From Sarcophilus harrisii (Eukaryota > Chordata > Mammalia > Dasyuromorphia > Dasyuridae), in the NCBI RefSeq assembly GCF_902635505.1, contig NC_045430.1:274532681-274596680 (forward strand): a stretch of 64,000 bases of DNA, read 5' to 3'. Position 1 is the stretch's first letter, and the number at the start of each line of letters is the position of its first letter. The notes under the pieces were generated by a model that did not search any database, had not been told where the DNA came from, and worked only from the letters and a program-made list of their open reading frames with translations. A program made the position numbers and the translations under genes. Positions 43,057 to 54,609 of the stretch are shown piece by piece.

Positions 43057-43075
43057 ACTACAACTCCCAGAATGC
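43057..43075 (+). promoter_or_regulatory. ZNF143/THAP11-type motif
   Basis: The bases read ACTACAACTCCCAGAATGC, one base from the well-known promoter motif ACTACAATTCCCAGAATGC bound by ZNF143 and THAP11/HCFC1. It sits at the outer edge of the CpG-rich block, about 1.46 kb upstream of the NPY start, followed by GCTCGCGCG. Confidence 0.75.
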
Positions 43076-43269
43076 TGCTCGCGCGAGGACACTCACTTAA
43101 CTGAAAAAGCAAAGTTTGTGTGAACACTTCCACTCAAAATATCTCAAGTTTTCCTCTCTCTTCACCAGAATGTGCCAGCAGTTCCTTGCCTTAAAGATGG
43201 TGGGTGGGTGGTCCCGAAGTGGGGCTAAGTCCTTTGAGGTCAGGTTGTCGGCTGTCTTTTATTTTCTTA

Positions 43270-43345
43270 ATTTCTGTAGTCCCAGCACCCAAGACAATGC
43301 TTTGCACATACTACTAGGCACTTAATAAAATGGTGGTTGGATTGG
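43270..43345 (+). mobile_element. L2 3' end
   Basis: CAGCACCCAAGACAATGC and CATACTACTAGGCACTTAATAAAATGG. Confidence 0.7.
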
Positions 43346-43384
43346 TCCGAATAGTCTTTTTTTTTTAATCTTAATAATAACGGC

Positions 43385-43570
43385 CACTCGTAAACCATTT
43401 GGAGGTTTTCAAAACCCTTAACACAAATTACCTATTTCATTTCCACAATAAACATAGGGATTTTTTTTCTCATTTTAAAGATAACAGGTTCAGAGAGGTG
43501 AAGAAGTAACTTCCTCAAATCACACAGCTACTCAATTTCTGAGGTCAGATCTTAATCCTGGTTTTCTAGA
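43385..43570 (-). mobile_element. MIR-type SINE
   Basis: AATAATAACGGCCACTCG, CAGGTTCAGAGAGGTGAAG and ATCACACAGCTACTCAATTTC. Confidence 0.6.
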
Positions 43571-43592
43571 AGTCAGCTCCACTCTTCATATC

Positions 43593-43595
<3 letters not shown>

Positions 43596-43682
<87 letters not shown>

Positions 43683-43725
43683 ACTCTCACACTCACACTC
43701 ACACTCACACTCACACACATACTCA
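43596..43725. repeat. (AC)n(TC)n(AC)n(CACACT)n compound microsatellite
   Basis: About 130 bases switch from AC to TC to AC and then to CACACT hexamers. Confidence 0.96.
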
Positions 43726-43849
43726 ACACTCCATATCAGATTTTGACTTTTTGAAGATCCGTGGATCAAAGGATTCTACTTGAAATCAGTAAGACTCATC
43801 TCCCATAGTTAAGACTCCCTCAGACACTTATTAGGGGCAAGTCCCTTAA

Positions 43850-44115
43850 CCTCAGTCTCCTCATCAATAAAATAAACTGAAGGCTGACGCACCACTCCAT
43901 TCTCTCTTCCAAGAAACCCCCTGACTCTCAGAGAGTCAGATACAATCTAACAACTTGTTTTGTTCCATGACTGGAACATATTTCATCCAAAAGATACTGC
44001 CTTTCATTGCAAGTTGTGCTCAGCCACAGCCAGACACACTGTAACTTGACTTTTAACATAATGTTACTGTGATTCTCTTCAAGAATGAGGGACAACAACC
44101 TAACCTAATTTATGC
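43850..44115 (+). mobile_element. Possible degraded SINE
   Basis: CAGACACTTATTAGGGGCAAGTC, CAGTCTCCTCATCAATAAAAT and a distal AATGAGGGACAACAACC suggest a worn SINE with RTE-like tail; the middle is not recognisable. Confidence 0.4.
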
Positions 44116-44434
44116 AGGAAACACACAAAAAGCAATGTTCTATTTGCTTATCTGAAGGAAAGTGACTCTAAAAAGCTACTAATAAAGAAAATTAGTGAAT
44201 GCTGTGACCTCTTACTTTCTTAAAGGGGGAAAGGAGATAGGTCAATTTCTTTTAAGATGTTCAAAAATTGTGAACTTGAAGTTGAGCTATAAAATTTGGA
44301 AGAAATAAGATTTAGAACTGAAAAGGATTCTGGAAGTCATAGAGGTCAACCTCTCATTCCTCTTTGACATATAGGGGAATAAGCCCAGAGGGACCACAGG
44401 ATCAGAGCCGGAGGGACCTTTAAAGTCATAGAAT

Positions 44435-44745
44435 TCATTTTTTTTTTTAGCTTATGATGAATCTGTGGAATCACATTTTTTATTTTGAAAAAAATTACAT
44501 TATCCCTTGCACTCACTTCTATTCCAACTTTTCCCCTCCCTCCCTCCACCCCCTCCCCCTGATGGCAAGCAGTCCTATACATGTTAAATATGTCCCAGTG
44601 TGCAGATAACAATATATGTGTGCAGGACCGAACAGTTCTCTTGTTGCACAGGAAGAATTGGATTCAGAAGGTAGAAATAACCCAGGAAGAAAAAAAGTTT
44701 ATATTCATTTGTCATGGAATTCATTTGACAGAGGAGAAGGCTAGG
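44435..44745 (-). mobile_element. L1 3' region (second L1 family)
   Basis: ACATTATCCCTTGCACTCAC, CTCCCTCCCTCCACCCC, GATGGCAAGCAGTCCTATAC, ATGTTAAATATGTCCCAGTG and TTCTCTTGTTGCACAGGAAG are the reverse of an L1 3' end that differs in wording from the 16.6-kb and 62.9-kb copies. Confidence 0.75.
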
Positions 44746-44949
44746 GCCCAGTGGATTTCACTTTGCTTTTAGGTAACAGAAATGGAATTGAAAATCAAAC
44801 GCTCTGGTTTAAAACCTTAGAAAGCCGATTTGCAAGGGACTGGATGCCTTCATGTGGCTCTTTGGAAAGTGATTTAACTAGTTTTAACCAATGTTACCTC
44901 TATTTAACGACTCAGGATTCAGGTCATCCTGTTCTCAGGGTTTGAAATT

Positions 44950-46760
44950 TCAAGAAAAAGGTAAGAGATGAGTGTCTAAGGATCCTCTGTGCCTCCCATT
45001 TAGGGGACCCGACATGATTGTATTACTGGAACTCCAAGATACTAGACTGTGCAAACAAATGGACAGATGGATAGATAAAATGAAGGTTTAGTTCAGCATG
45101 GTTATAATCTCCTTTCTCACCATTTTAATACTTAAATATTCATGTATAAGCTTAGGGGTAACTAGGCTAACACTTCGTCTATCACAAAAAGCATGACTAA
45201 TAGCCATAAACTCTGGGGAACATCTACAATCTGGGAAATTTCCCAGTGGAATAGAAAAGCTAAGACAAAACTGGGATCCCAGAGGAAGAAAAAGTGAATT
45301 GTTTGGATGGGAGTAGAACATAAGCAACAAAAAAGATACAAAGATGAGACATGCAGAAGCCAGCACACAATTTATAGCAACAAAACTTAATTTAAAATAA
45401 CCTTGAGATGAAGGATACCTAATAATGGTAGTTGAATATGGTACATTATACCCAGGTTACCTTCTGCTCTTCTTCCATTTCTTCCATTGTATATAGAGCT
45501 TTAATAGTGTAATATTGGGGACTTTGGTCCAGAATCCTGGAATTTTTAGACAGCTGATAGCATTTGCACAGTTGATTTTAGCACCTCATTAACAAGAATA
45601 GGTCACTAAAACAGGAAGCTACCAGATAGTTCTCTTCCTCCCTAGTCACAGTAACCCCTTAGGCCAGTTCTTCAAGGATTTTCCCCACCCACAGCAGTCA
45701 TTTCTACAAGAACCACACCATCTTCTCATGATGTCTCCAAGGATGTTTTTCTTTCCTTCCTGACCTCCTTATAAGTCAGAAGAGCTGACTTCTAGAAAAC
45801 CAGGATTAAGCCCTCCAGTCTTTCCTATGTGTGTCTATATTGGATCAAAAGGAGTACTTTTACCTTTGATCCATTTAGAGCCACTAGTCATGTATATTAC
45901 AGTGAGGAACTGGGTCTTAGTTGGTATGAGCTAATAATCACTGAGGCTCCTGACAACTCTCTAATGATGTGATTCTCTTGATTTTTGAAATACAAATTTA
46001 TTATTTCATGGATTCGAAAGATGTTCCCTGCTGAGAAAGATATAGATTTTGCAAATTTACTTTTGGAATCTCGGGATATGGATAACTTTACTAGTTTAAA
46101 ATCCCATTCATTTTAATCAAAGTGTCTTTGCTTTTTATTGCCTTATCGGTGGTTGCTGGGAGATGAAGGCAATTTGAGAGTGTTACATTTGGAACTAGAA
46201 TTTTCTTTTAAAATTGCTTTTAGCGGCTTTTCCCCAAAATATCTAATTTGTTAATCTAGTTGGGGCCTGGAGTATATGTATGTGTGGGGACAGGGAACAC
46301 TCTGTACCAGAAATGAAAACAAAACAATGTTCATTCAGATATGGATTAAGCCCAGTACATGGACATCAATTGCTCTTATCAAATCTATAAGGGACTCTGC
46401 TTAGGAGGAGGACAGCAATCAGCCATTTGAACTCCCAGGGAAGAATATGTTCCATGGGATTCTGGGATGGGACCAGAAGTAACTGCCTCCAACTGCTTCT
46501 AATGCTGTGGAAGTTCACCTGCAGAGTAGAGATTCCACCCCTCCCTAGCTCCCCATTTCAGAGGCAGTTAAGTGCAATGGGCAGAGTCTGAGAGTGCATT
46601 GGATGGGCCAGTCTGGGAGTCAGAAAGATGTTCTCTCCATCCAGGTGCACTCTCTGTGTCACTTAACAGAGACATGAGACAAGCATCATGAATCTCTTGG
46701 GAATCCAGTCGATCCACAAGGGTTTCTTCAATGATTGTCACATACTCAGGCCCATATCAA
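44950..46760. other. Unassigned sequence
   Basis: About 1.8 kb without a repeat or exon I can name with confidence. It includes short open frames only. Confidence 0.35.
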
Positions 46761-46904
46761 AGGCCAAGAAAAGAATATCAAAGCTGAAAGGAACCTTAAA
46801 GGTAATTTAGCCCAGCTCAAAAAAGGAAGCTAAAGCTTAATGAGGGGGAGACGACTGTATTAGAAATGTTATTTGAATCCAGTTTTCCTAACTCTCAGTC
46901 ATTT

Positions 46905-47140
46905 ATAGAGCAAGGGAATCGAACACCTGAATTGGAATCCAGAAGCCCTGAGTTCAAATCCTTAGAAACTTATTACCTGGGTGGCTCACAAGTCTCTAAA
47001 CTACCATCTGCCTCAGTTTCCACATCTGGTAAACTGGAAATAACAATGACACAGGGTTGTTGTGAAGAACAAATGAAATAATAAATGTAAAATGGCTTTG
47101 CAAATCTTAAAGTGCTTTATTATTATTATTATTAACCCAC
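46905..47140 (+). mobile_element. MIR-type SINE
   Basis: TGGAATCCAGAAGCCCTGAG, TCTGCCTCAGTTTCCACATC and AGTGCTTTATTATTATTATTATT in sense order. Confidence 0.72.
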
Positions 47141-47484
47141 ATTTATTTCAATACTCCAAAGCTTCCCAACTGAGTTGTATGCCCTCCAGTGTCTTCCACT
47201 CTTTAACACCCAGATGCTTCAGCATAGCATAGCAGTGCTGTGAGCAGTTTGGTAAGATTGTTCTCCAAGCTGGCTTTATTGTGATGAATATGGGGGCAGA
47301 GGACCTCAGCAACATGGTCTCCTGAGGTGTAGAGGGATCAGAATGTTAGAGAATGAAAGGCGCTGGAGGGCATACAAAAGGAGTCTAAGAATGGTCTTCA
47401 ATATCAAGAGCTTATCAAACAAATACAATCTTAGGTTGTTTTAAGATTTTAGTGTCCATGACAGAGGAGGTTAGAGTTTCTAGA

Positions 47485-48005
47485 CCATGAGATATGGTCA
47501 GATTAAATTTGGAGTGTGTCCAGTAGAAGATGATCAGGATGGAGAGAGGACTGGAGAATATACCATGCAAGGCTTGGGCAAAGGAATCAATCAATGATAA
47601 GCATTTATTAATCACTTTCTGTGTACCGGGTGCTAAGGATGCAAGGAGAAGAATTAAATAGTCCCTTCTCTCAGCTTAAATTCCAATAGGGAACGATGTG
47701 TAAGCAGGTCATATGGCATAGACACAAAACATACACAAAATAACACAAGGCAGATGCTTTGCTTGGAAAAGATGATTCAGAGGGAACACAAAGAGCTATC
47801 ATGGCATTAACCTGGGCTGACCAAGTGGCTGAGAGGCAGAGCGGGAGAAACTTCCTGAGCACTGGAACTGTCCAGCAAGACACAGGTTGCCATGGAAAGG
47901 GGGAGGTCTTCCTCACTGGGGGACTTCAAGCAGAGACTGGAGGGCTCCTCATCAGGGGCAAGAAGTGTTGTCATCACTGACTTAGGACAACAGGATGTAT
48001 ACATA
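47485..48005 (+). mobile_element. CR1/L3 fragment split by L2
   Basis: GGAGTGTGTCCAGTAGAAGATG on the left and TCACTGGGGGACTTCAAGCAG with AGACTGGAGGGCTCCTCATC on the right are sense CR1/L3. Between them at about 47585-47760 is reversed L2 (AAGCATTTATTAATCACTTTC, GTGTACCGGGTGCTAAGG). Confidence 0.6.
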
Positions 48006-48099
48006 AGAAGGGTTTACCAAGCAACAAGAGGATATTATTTGTGTAAAAAGTGGCCATCTGGTTCACTGGAGAATTCCCCAAAATACCACAGTGAAAGCA

Positions 48100-48235
48100 T
48101 GTTGGACCTGGTGTCCTTCGACTGGAATTCTGTTCTGCTAGTGTTTGTGTGACTTGGGGCAAGTCATCTTTCCTGCTTGGAACTCAGTTGCTTCATTTGT
48201 AAAATGAAGGAATTAAAGTAGATGAGATGTAAGAT
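48100..48235 (+). mobile_element. MIR-type SINE
   Basis: GACTTGGGGCAAGTCATC and AGTTGCTTCATTTGTAAAATG. Confidence 0.65.
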
Positions 48236-48504
48236 TTCTTCTCTATCAAATTCACATACTATGAAATACTTTTTTCTTTCTCTCTTCTTTCTTTCTCCCT
48301 TCTTCTTCTTCTTTCTTTTTTTCCTTTCATCTAGAAGATTTTCTGGAAAAGCCCATTTAGTTTTGGAATAACTCCCAAAATTTCAGTATAAAAATTTTTT
48401 GCTAAAAAAATAATTCCTGCAATTTCCTGCCCTTAGCCTGAGCTTCCTTGTACCTTCCCTCCATTATTCCCAGTTCCAGCCTCTGAAACCAAGCAGACTA
48501 AGTC

Positions 48505-48925
48505 CTATCTATCCCTCTTTCATATGACAGTCTTTCACATCCCTGAACACAGAAAGCTATCACGTCCATCCCCCCCCCCTCAGCTTTCCTCCTCAAACCC
48601 TTTTCTTCTTCAGGCAAAACATTCCCAATTCTTTCAAATGATTTTCATATGGCACAGACTGGAGGTCCAAATTACCCTGGCTGCTGCCTCAAATTCTTTT
48701 CAACTAATCAATGTCCTTCCTCAAATGTGCTGCTCAGAATTGAATTTAGCATTTTCCATGTGGTCTCAACAGTGCAAAATAGAAAGAGATCTAATCACCC
48801 CCCGCCCTTTGCCCCTGTACTAGATTCCATTTTTCTCTTACCTCAACTCAAGCTCACATTTGCTTTCTCAGTCAGCTGTACTACACTGCTAACTCACAAT
48901 GAATCTACAGATCCCCTCCCAAAAA
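48505..48925 (-). mobile_element. CR1/L3-type LINE fragment
   Basis: TTCAACTAATCAATGTCCTTCC, TCAAATGTGCTGCTCAGAATTG and CCATGTGGTCTCAACAG are the reverse of the inner CR1/L3 3' region, the same part as seen sense at 12310. Open frames of about 100 codons here are repeat-derived. Confidence 0.72.
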
Positions 48926-48959
48926 ATTCCTTGATCTATACTGGGAGTGTGGGGAAAAG

Positions 48960-49655
48960 GGGAGGGCATCTTGCTCTTATTGCTTAGAAAGGAACTTGTC
49001 TCTGTCTCAGTTTCCATTGTAGCATCTGCCCAAAAATATAAGTGGGTTGCAAAGAATTAGGAGGAAGGGAAATCATAATAAGGGGAGGGGGAAAGTAGAG
49101 GGAATCATGATCATTTGATGTGGCTTCAGAATAAACGAATAGGGTTTTTATAAGATTTAGTTACACAAAGTTAAATGGAAGGGAAAAAAATGAGAAAAAG
49201 GTTCGTCCTTCCAGCATGAGTGGAACTTTCCTGCTTCAGTGATTGCCACTCACTGACTGAGGAAGTTTACATTCTGGTAGTGTCTGCAATAGCTCTATGT
49301 CAGAATAATCTCAGAATTTCATACCGAAGTTCTGACTGCCCCACTGAAGCCTTCTTGGGGATGAAATAGTGGATTTGCCCTTATCAAAAATACATTTCCA
49401 TATGGGAGTGAATTTGACAAGCTAATGAAAAACATAATTACAACAAGAGAGGCTATAAGCCAAACTGGCTCTGTTCCATCCAGGCAAGAAACTCTAGTCC
49501 AGGATACTGTATTGTCAGAGGACCAATTTTTTTAAATGCCTAGTTTTTTTGTTTAACTCACAAAGAATAGTTCAAATGGTACTATTCACCTTCTAGCACA
49601 AATAATAGTATGGAGGAAGATAACTATCTTTATGTTATATCTACATATTTATACA
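48960..49655. other. Unassigned sequence
   Basis: No feature recognised. Confidence 0.35.
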
Positions 49656-49659
49656 TCGT

Positions 49660-49885
49660 TATTTTTTGCTGTTCAGCTATTTCAGTCATGTCCAATTCCT
49701 TTGTGACCCATTTGGGGTTTTCTTAGCAAAGATCCTGAAGTGGTTTTGCCATTTCCTTCACCAGCTCATTTTACAGATGAGGAAACTGAGGCAAAGTGAA
49801 GTGACTTGCCCAGAGTTTTACAGCTAATAAATATCTGAGGATCCAGTTATCCCTGACTCCAGGCCCAGCAGTCTATTTATATGCC
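49660..49885 (-). mobile_element. SINE with RTE-like tail
   Basis: TGCTGTTCAGCTATTTCAGTC, CCTTTGTGACCCATTTGGGG, CATTTTACAGATGAGGAAACTG and CTCCAGGCCCAGCAGTC; the most complete copy of this type. A reversed MIR piece follows at 49960-50045 and a sense L2 end at 50222-50275. Confidence 0.85.
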
Positions 49886-50464
49886 ATGAAACTCTCAGCA
49901 AAATGCCTACTCCATTTGGGCAAGGATTGAAGTAGCTTTTATTTATTTTATGATTATTGCTGCTTATGGGCAAGGTCAAGTGTTTTCCCCATAATCATGC
50001 TGCTAAGAAGTGTTGAGGCAGTATTCAAACTCAAGCCCAAATCTATTGGTTTTCCCCTCACCCCACACCTGAGCAAGCAGGAAAACATGGAAATGGTGAA
50101 TAGTGATATACTCTAGATAAGTAGGAGAAACTGATATATGATCATTTGGTGGCAGGTCTCTATAGGCCACAGTAACTAGGTAAAAGAAAATGGTAGGTTT
50201 TTTCTATTTATTTATTTTGCTATTATTCTTCATGCCTGGCACACAATAGGTGCTTAATAAATGCTTATTGATGATCTGCCTAATATAGCAAAAGATTTTA
50301 AATGGGAGAGATCCAACTACTCTAAATAATTTTCTAAAGTGAAAAAATAACAACAAAACCTATTGTGGAATCAGCAAGAACTTTTTTTCAAAATATGTTA
50401 GACACCTCTTTGGAAAATTTCCCCCCACTGTTTACTGGTAATCTTCAGGTTGTGGGATCTTATT

Positions 50465-50640
50465 TGGAAGGGAACTCAGAGTCAGAGCTTAATCCATTCT
50501 TGAATTAGAATGACCTCTTATAGCATCTCCAGCCAGTGGCCATCCAGACTTTGCCTACGTAACTCGTGGAGGGGAAGCCACCCCTTCCTTGGACAGCCCG
50601 TTTCACACTGGGACAGCTGAATGAAGCTGACAGAAACTCA
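50465..50640 (-). mobile_element. CR1/L3-type fragment
   Basis: GACCTCTTATAGCATCTCCAG, CATCCAGACTTTGCCT, CCCCTTCCTTGGACAGCCCG. Confidence 0.55.
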
Positions 50641-50644
50641 GCGA

Positions 50645-51185
50645 GTACATTGATCCCAGAGTCAACACAAAGTCAAAACAAGTCAGCATCTACCAACTTG
50701 CTCTAAAGCCATCCATCTCCAGTGTATGGTAGCTGTTTCCTCTCTCACAGAAGGGGAAAAGCTCCCCAGATGGGACCGTGAGAAACATAATCGTCAATCT
50801 TTGTAGTTAGAAGTTCATTACTAGTTCTTCACGCCCTAATGCAGACGGCATTTTTACAGCCCCAGATGCGCTGGCCCCAAAACCTAAGACCTTGACAACT
50901 TGATAAACATAAAGAAATACTGTCTTCTTGCCTTCTGGGAATGGGACCTTTAGTGGGACCACCTTTGCCTCCTGTCCAGGATAGAAATTCCTTTTATTAT
51001 GACAAATGTTTCAAGAAACATTTCGATGTCTTCCTTCTTTCTAGAAATATGTGGCCCTGAGACCACTCATTTACTGACGCCCATGTCCTGGTGGGAGGGG
51101 GGGAATCAGTCCTGGCCAGTAATAAACACTCTTAAACTTTCATTATTTTAATTGTACTATATTTTCTCTCAAGAGGGCCCTTCAC
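50645..51185. other. Unassigned sequence
   Basis: No feature recognised. Confidence 0.35.
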
Positions 51186-51188
51186 CAC

Positions 51189-51560
51189 CATTATACTATA
51201 CTATATATACTGTATACTATACTATACTGTGCTATACTAAACTATATTATACTATATTATGCTATACTATATATTAATGCTATATTATACTATATACTCA
51301 CTATACTATACTATATACTATACTATACTAATACTATACTAACCCTAACCCTATACTATACTATCTACTATACTATACTATACTATACTATATACTACAC
51401 TATGCTATACTATATACTATACTAACCCTAACCCTATACTATACTACATACTATACTATACTATACTACGCTATGCTATACTATATTATATCCTATACCA
51501 TACTATATTATTCTATATACTATACTATACTGTACTGTACTATACTATACTATACTATAC
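51189..51560. repeat. ACTAT pentanucleotide array with telomere-type doublets
   Basis: About 370 bases of ACTAT/TATAC repeats. Two blocks CTAACCCTAACCCTATACT lie at 51339 and 51422, 83 bases apart, each holding two AACCCT units. Variants such as TATGC and TGTAC are scattered. Confidence 0.95.
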
Positions 51561-51589
51561 AACTCACCATTTTACTATTCCCTCCCCCA

Positions 51590-52500
51590 TCTTTCTGGAT
51601 AAAAGAGGCAACTGTGAAATCTTCTGAGATTTCTCTGGCTAGGGTTATGGAAACACACGGTTACATGTGAATTTTCTTTTCTATCAGTCGAAAGCTTTCA
51701 TTTTATTTACATCGTGAAAAACCCCCCTTTTAATGAAAAGCTCATTTGGCAAAGAGGGCTCGTTGTTGAAATCTCTCTTCTCAGCTTAGTGTTAGGAAAA
51801 CCTGTCAGGAGAAAACTCAAAAGGCAATGTGATCATCTTTGTACTAGCTGCCTTCTGTATAGAATTACCACTAATAATTCTGATACAATTGAAAATATTC
51901 CCATCTTTCAGGAAAACAATGAAAAACTTCAGTAATAAAACGGCATTAACAGTAAACACGCAGGGGGTGGTGTCGGTTTGACAGATCTCAAAATGAGCTT
52001 CCAGGGGAGAAGTAGGAGCAAGAAGGAAGAGGCTGATATCCTAATGAGATTCTTGGTTCAGTTGAGAATTACATAAGTCGGCTCCCAGCATTTGGATATG
52101 GCTGCTAACCAGATTTAAGCCTAGCACACATTTGCCCCCTGCAAAATACTAGATGAGCCTCTCAATTATGAAATTAAATGCCATTGACATGTTACTTTTC
52201 CACCTATTGTTTTCTCCAGGTTCCTCCAGGGAATGTTTTCTTCTGTTTACAGATAAAGGTAATATAACAGTCTTTGGGATTTTTTTTTCATTTTCTTCTG
52301 ATGAAGCTCTCCATCTCTCTGAAATTTCCTGCTGCTCAGCTCTGGGAATGTGAGAATCACTAACCACTAGATATTAAATAGAAAAGAAGCTCCAGCAAGC
52401 AGGGCCCAGGGGAGGATGGTGGCAATCTCCCAAAGGGCAGAAGATTTAAAAAGATGGACCCGAATCAGAGATGCAACAATTAGCTTCTTTCAAATTCAAT
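51590..52500. other. Unassigned sequence
   Basis: AT-rich DNA with short open frames on both strands; nothing recognised. Confidence 0.35.
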
Positions 52501-52514
52501 TTGAATGTAATTGT

Positions 52515-52830
52515 GAGGTTCTTTTATTCCTTCTTCCAACTTGATGACATAATCTGTACAGCAGATACTCTGGCTTTTGCCTGTTTGGATAACTCTTTCC
52601 AGGGATCATGGAGCTCATTTAAGAAGGGCTGAAAGGCTATGGGGCTTGACAGAGGCAGTACAATGTCATCTGCAAACAGGACCATCTGGAGAAGCTCACA
52701 ACCCATAGGGAACCCTTCTGCCTTTTTGATTCTGTGCTAGACCTCCGATACAATGCTGGCTAGTGCCTCTGGGGAGCATATTTCCCTCTTTGATACTGGT
52801 GGTCATTGGGTCATCTAGTAAAGGGGTTAA
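52515..52830 (-). mobile_element. LINE reverse-transcriptase fragment
   Basis: The minus strand at about 52706-52524 reads GCELLQMVLFADDIVLPLSS, with the F-A-D-D catalytic motif of non-LTR reverse transcriptases. The reading frame has a stop upstream of it, where related sequence continues toward about 52830. The clade is uncertain; RTE-like or another non-L1 LINE is more likely than L1, whose text near this motif differs. Confidence 0.62.
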
Positions 52831-53164
52831 TAATCCTTCAAGAACTTTGGTCTAGTTTTAATATAGGCAGCCAACCTGTTGATTGATGGGATGGGTGATG
52901 GGATGGGTGATGGGAGCCAACCTGTTAGAGCAGTTTTAAGGGAGTTTTTCTCTAGTAAATCACAGTTTAAAAAGAATAAACAATAAACACACATGTTTTC
53001 ACTGGTTCTTATTTTGAAGGGTTGCTACATACAGAAATGGCTTCACTAGGGGCTCTTTAGTAATTCGACCCATTGTAGTAACTCTCCACCTCTCTATGTT
53101 GCTCCATAAGACTCATATATGAGACTGCCCCTACACTTAGCCCTGCCTCTACCCATGCTGCTTT

Positions 53165-53345
53165 TTCTTTCTTTTTTATTTGTTTGGTTTTGGTTTTTTG
53201 CTGAGGCAATTGGGATTAAATGACTTGCCCAGAATCACACAGCTAGGAAGTGTTAAGTGTCTGAGGCCATATTTGAACTCAGGTCCTCCCGACTTCAGGA
53301 CTGGTGTTCTGTCCACTGAGCCACCTAGCTGTGCCCCCCCCCCCC
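53165..53345 (-). mobile_element. tRNA-headed SINE
   Basis: A TTTG/TTTT-rich tail, then CTGAGGCAATTGGGATTAAA to GAGCCACCTAGCTG and a C run. Confidence 0.88.
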
Positions 53346-53794
53346 CATGCTGCTTTTTCTAAAGTCTCTTTAATCTAGAGAAGGCAAGAACACAAGTTCA
53401 AGCCTGATTGATTGCTGATATATTGGCTGTGTAGCCACAGGCAGGTGAGCCCAGTAAACTTTTTAAATGCATAAATTGTAACCCAGGTGCACATTGGTGC
53501 AGGAGAAGGAGTTTCCTCCCAGAGAGTTTTGTGCATTCATGAAATTATAGCTGTGTATGAAGACTCTCCCTGTCTCCAAGTCTGAATCTTCAAGCATCCT
53601 TATCTTCAGAGCTTCAGCCTCGTTACCTAGACCAGACTGAAGTTGAACCAAATGTCCCTGCAGGTATTGTCTAAGACCCATTTAAGTTCTATTGCCCTAA
53701 AGTTCCCAATCTAAATCCTTCTCAGTGCTGAAATTCATATCCCTTGGGATTCCTAGAGCCAGGAACTGCCAGAACAACCACGACTGCTTAAACA

Positions 53795-53965
53795 ACAGGG
53801 ACTCCTAACTTTCTTTTTGTTGTGGCCCCTTTGGAAATCTGGGGGATCCTAAGTCACCTGTCTCAGCATTTTTTAATCTACAAAATTAAAATACACAGGA
53901 TTACAAAAGTTGAAATGCAGTTGTTAAAAGTAAAAAAAAAAAAATTCATAAAATCCTGGTCCTGT
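53795..53965. mobile_element. hAT-like non-autonomous element
   Basis: GACTCCTAACTTTCTTTTTG, AAAATTAAAATACACAGGAT, TACAAAAGTTGAAATGCAG. Same family as 2175-2345 and 25765-25985. A MIR end (TCAGTTTCCTCATCTGCAAAG) follows at 53970-54070. Confidence 0.6.
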
Positions 53966-54609
53966 GATAATCCCACAAAAGTCACCTCTCTGTGAGCCTC
54001 AGTTTCCTCATCTGCAAAGTGAGGGGATGCTTTAAATGGTCTCTGCAGAACTAGTTCTGATCCCCAGAGCCCCTTTCAAGCCCCCAATCCGCAAACCGCC
54101 CCTGTGTCTGCACACGGCTGGTTTAAGTGGTTAACGAATCTAGAGAACACTCCTGATGGAAGCACTGCTCCCGATTACAGACGTGCCTTTTGCTCCAGCC
54201 TGGGGGCCTCTGGGGATGTTATCACTATAACACAGGCAAGAAAATAAAAGTGGCTGCGTGAGAGACATCTTAACAGCAAATTCCAGGTAATTACCGAGAA
54301 CATCTCTCCCTCTTCTTGTCAGCATCACAGAGACAGGACGGAGGAAACTGACAGGTAATTGATGATGGGGGGTGGGACACGTGGGGGGGGGGAATAAAAC
54401 CCAAGCACAAAAAGTCTACTGCGGAGATTCAGGCGATTTTAAATTTCTGCCCAGAGCAGTGCAAATGCTCAGAATAAGAGGCCAAATCAGGGAGAAGCAG
54501 CAAGAATTATATTCATTTCTATAGCAATCTATTATTTATCATCATCATCATTATGGGCTTGCAAAGCACTTCCTGTCTACAATTATAATTGATTTTCACA
54601 ATAACCCTC

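Noticed and set aside
51339-51440. True telomere or chromosome end
   Set aside because: Only two AACCCT units occur per block, inside a pentamer array with ordinary sequence on both sides.
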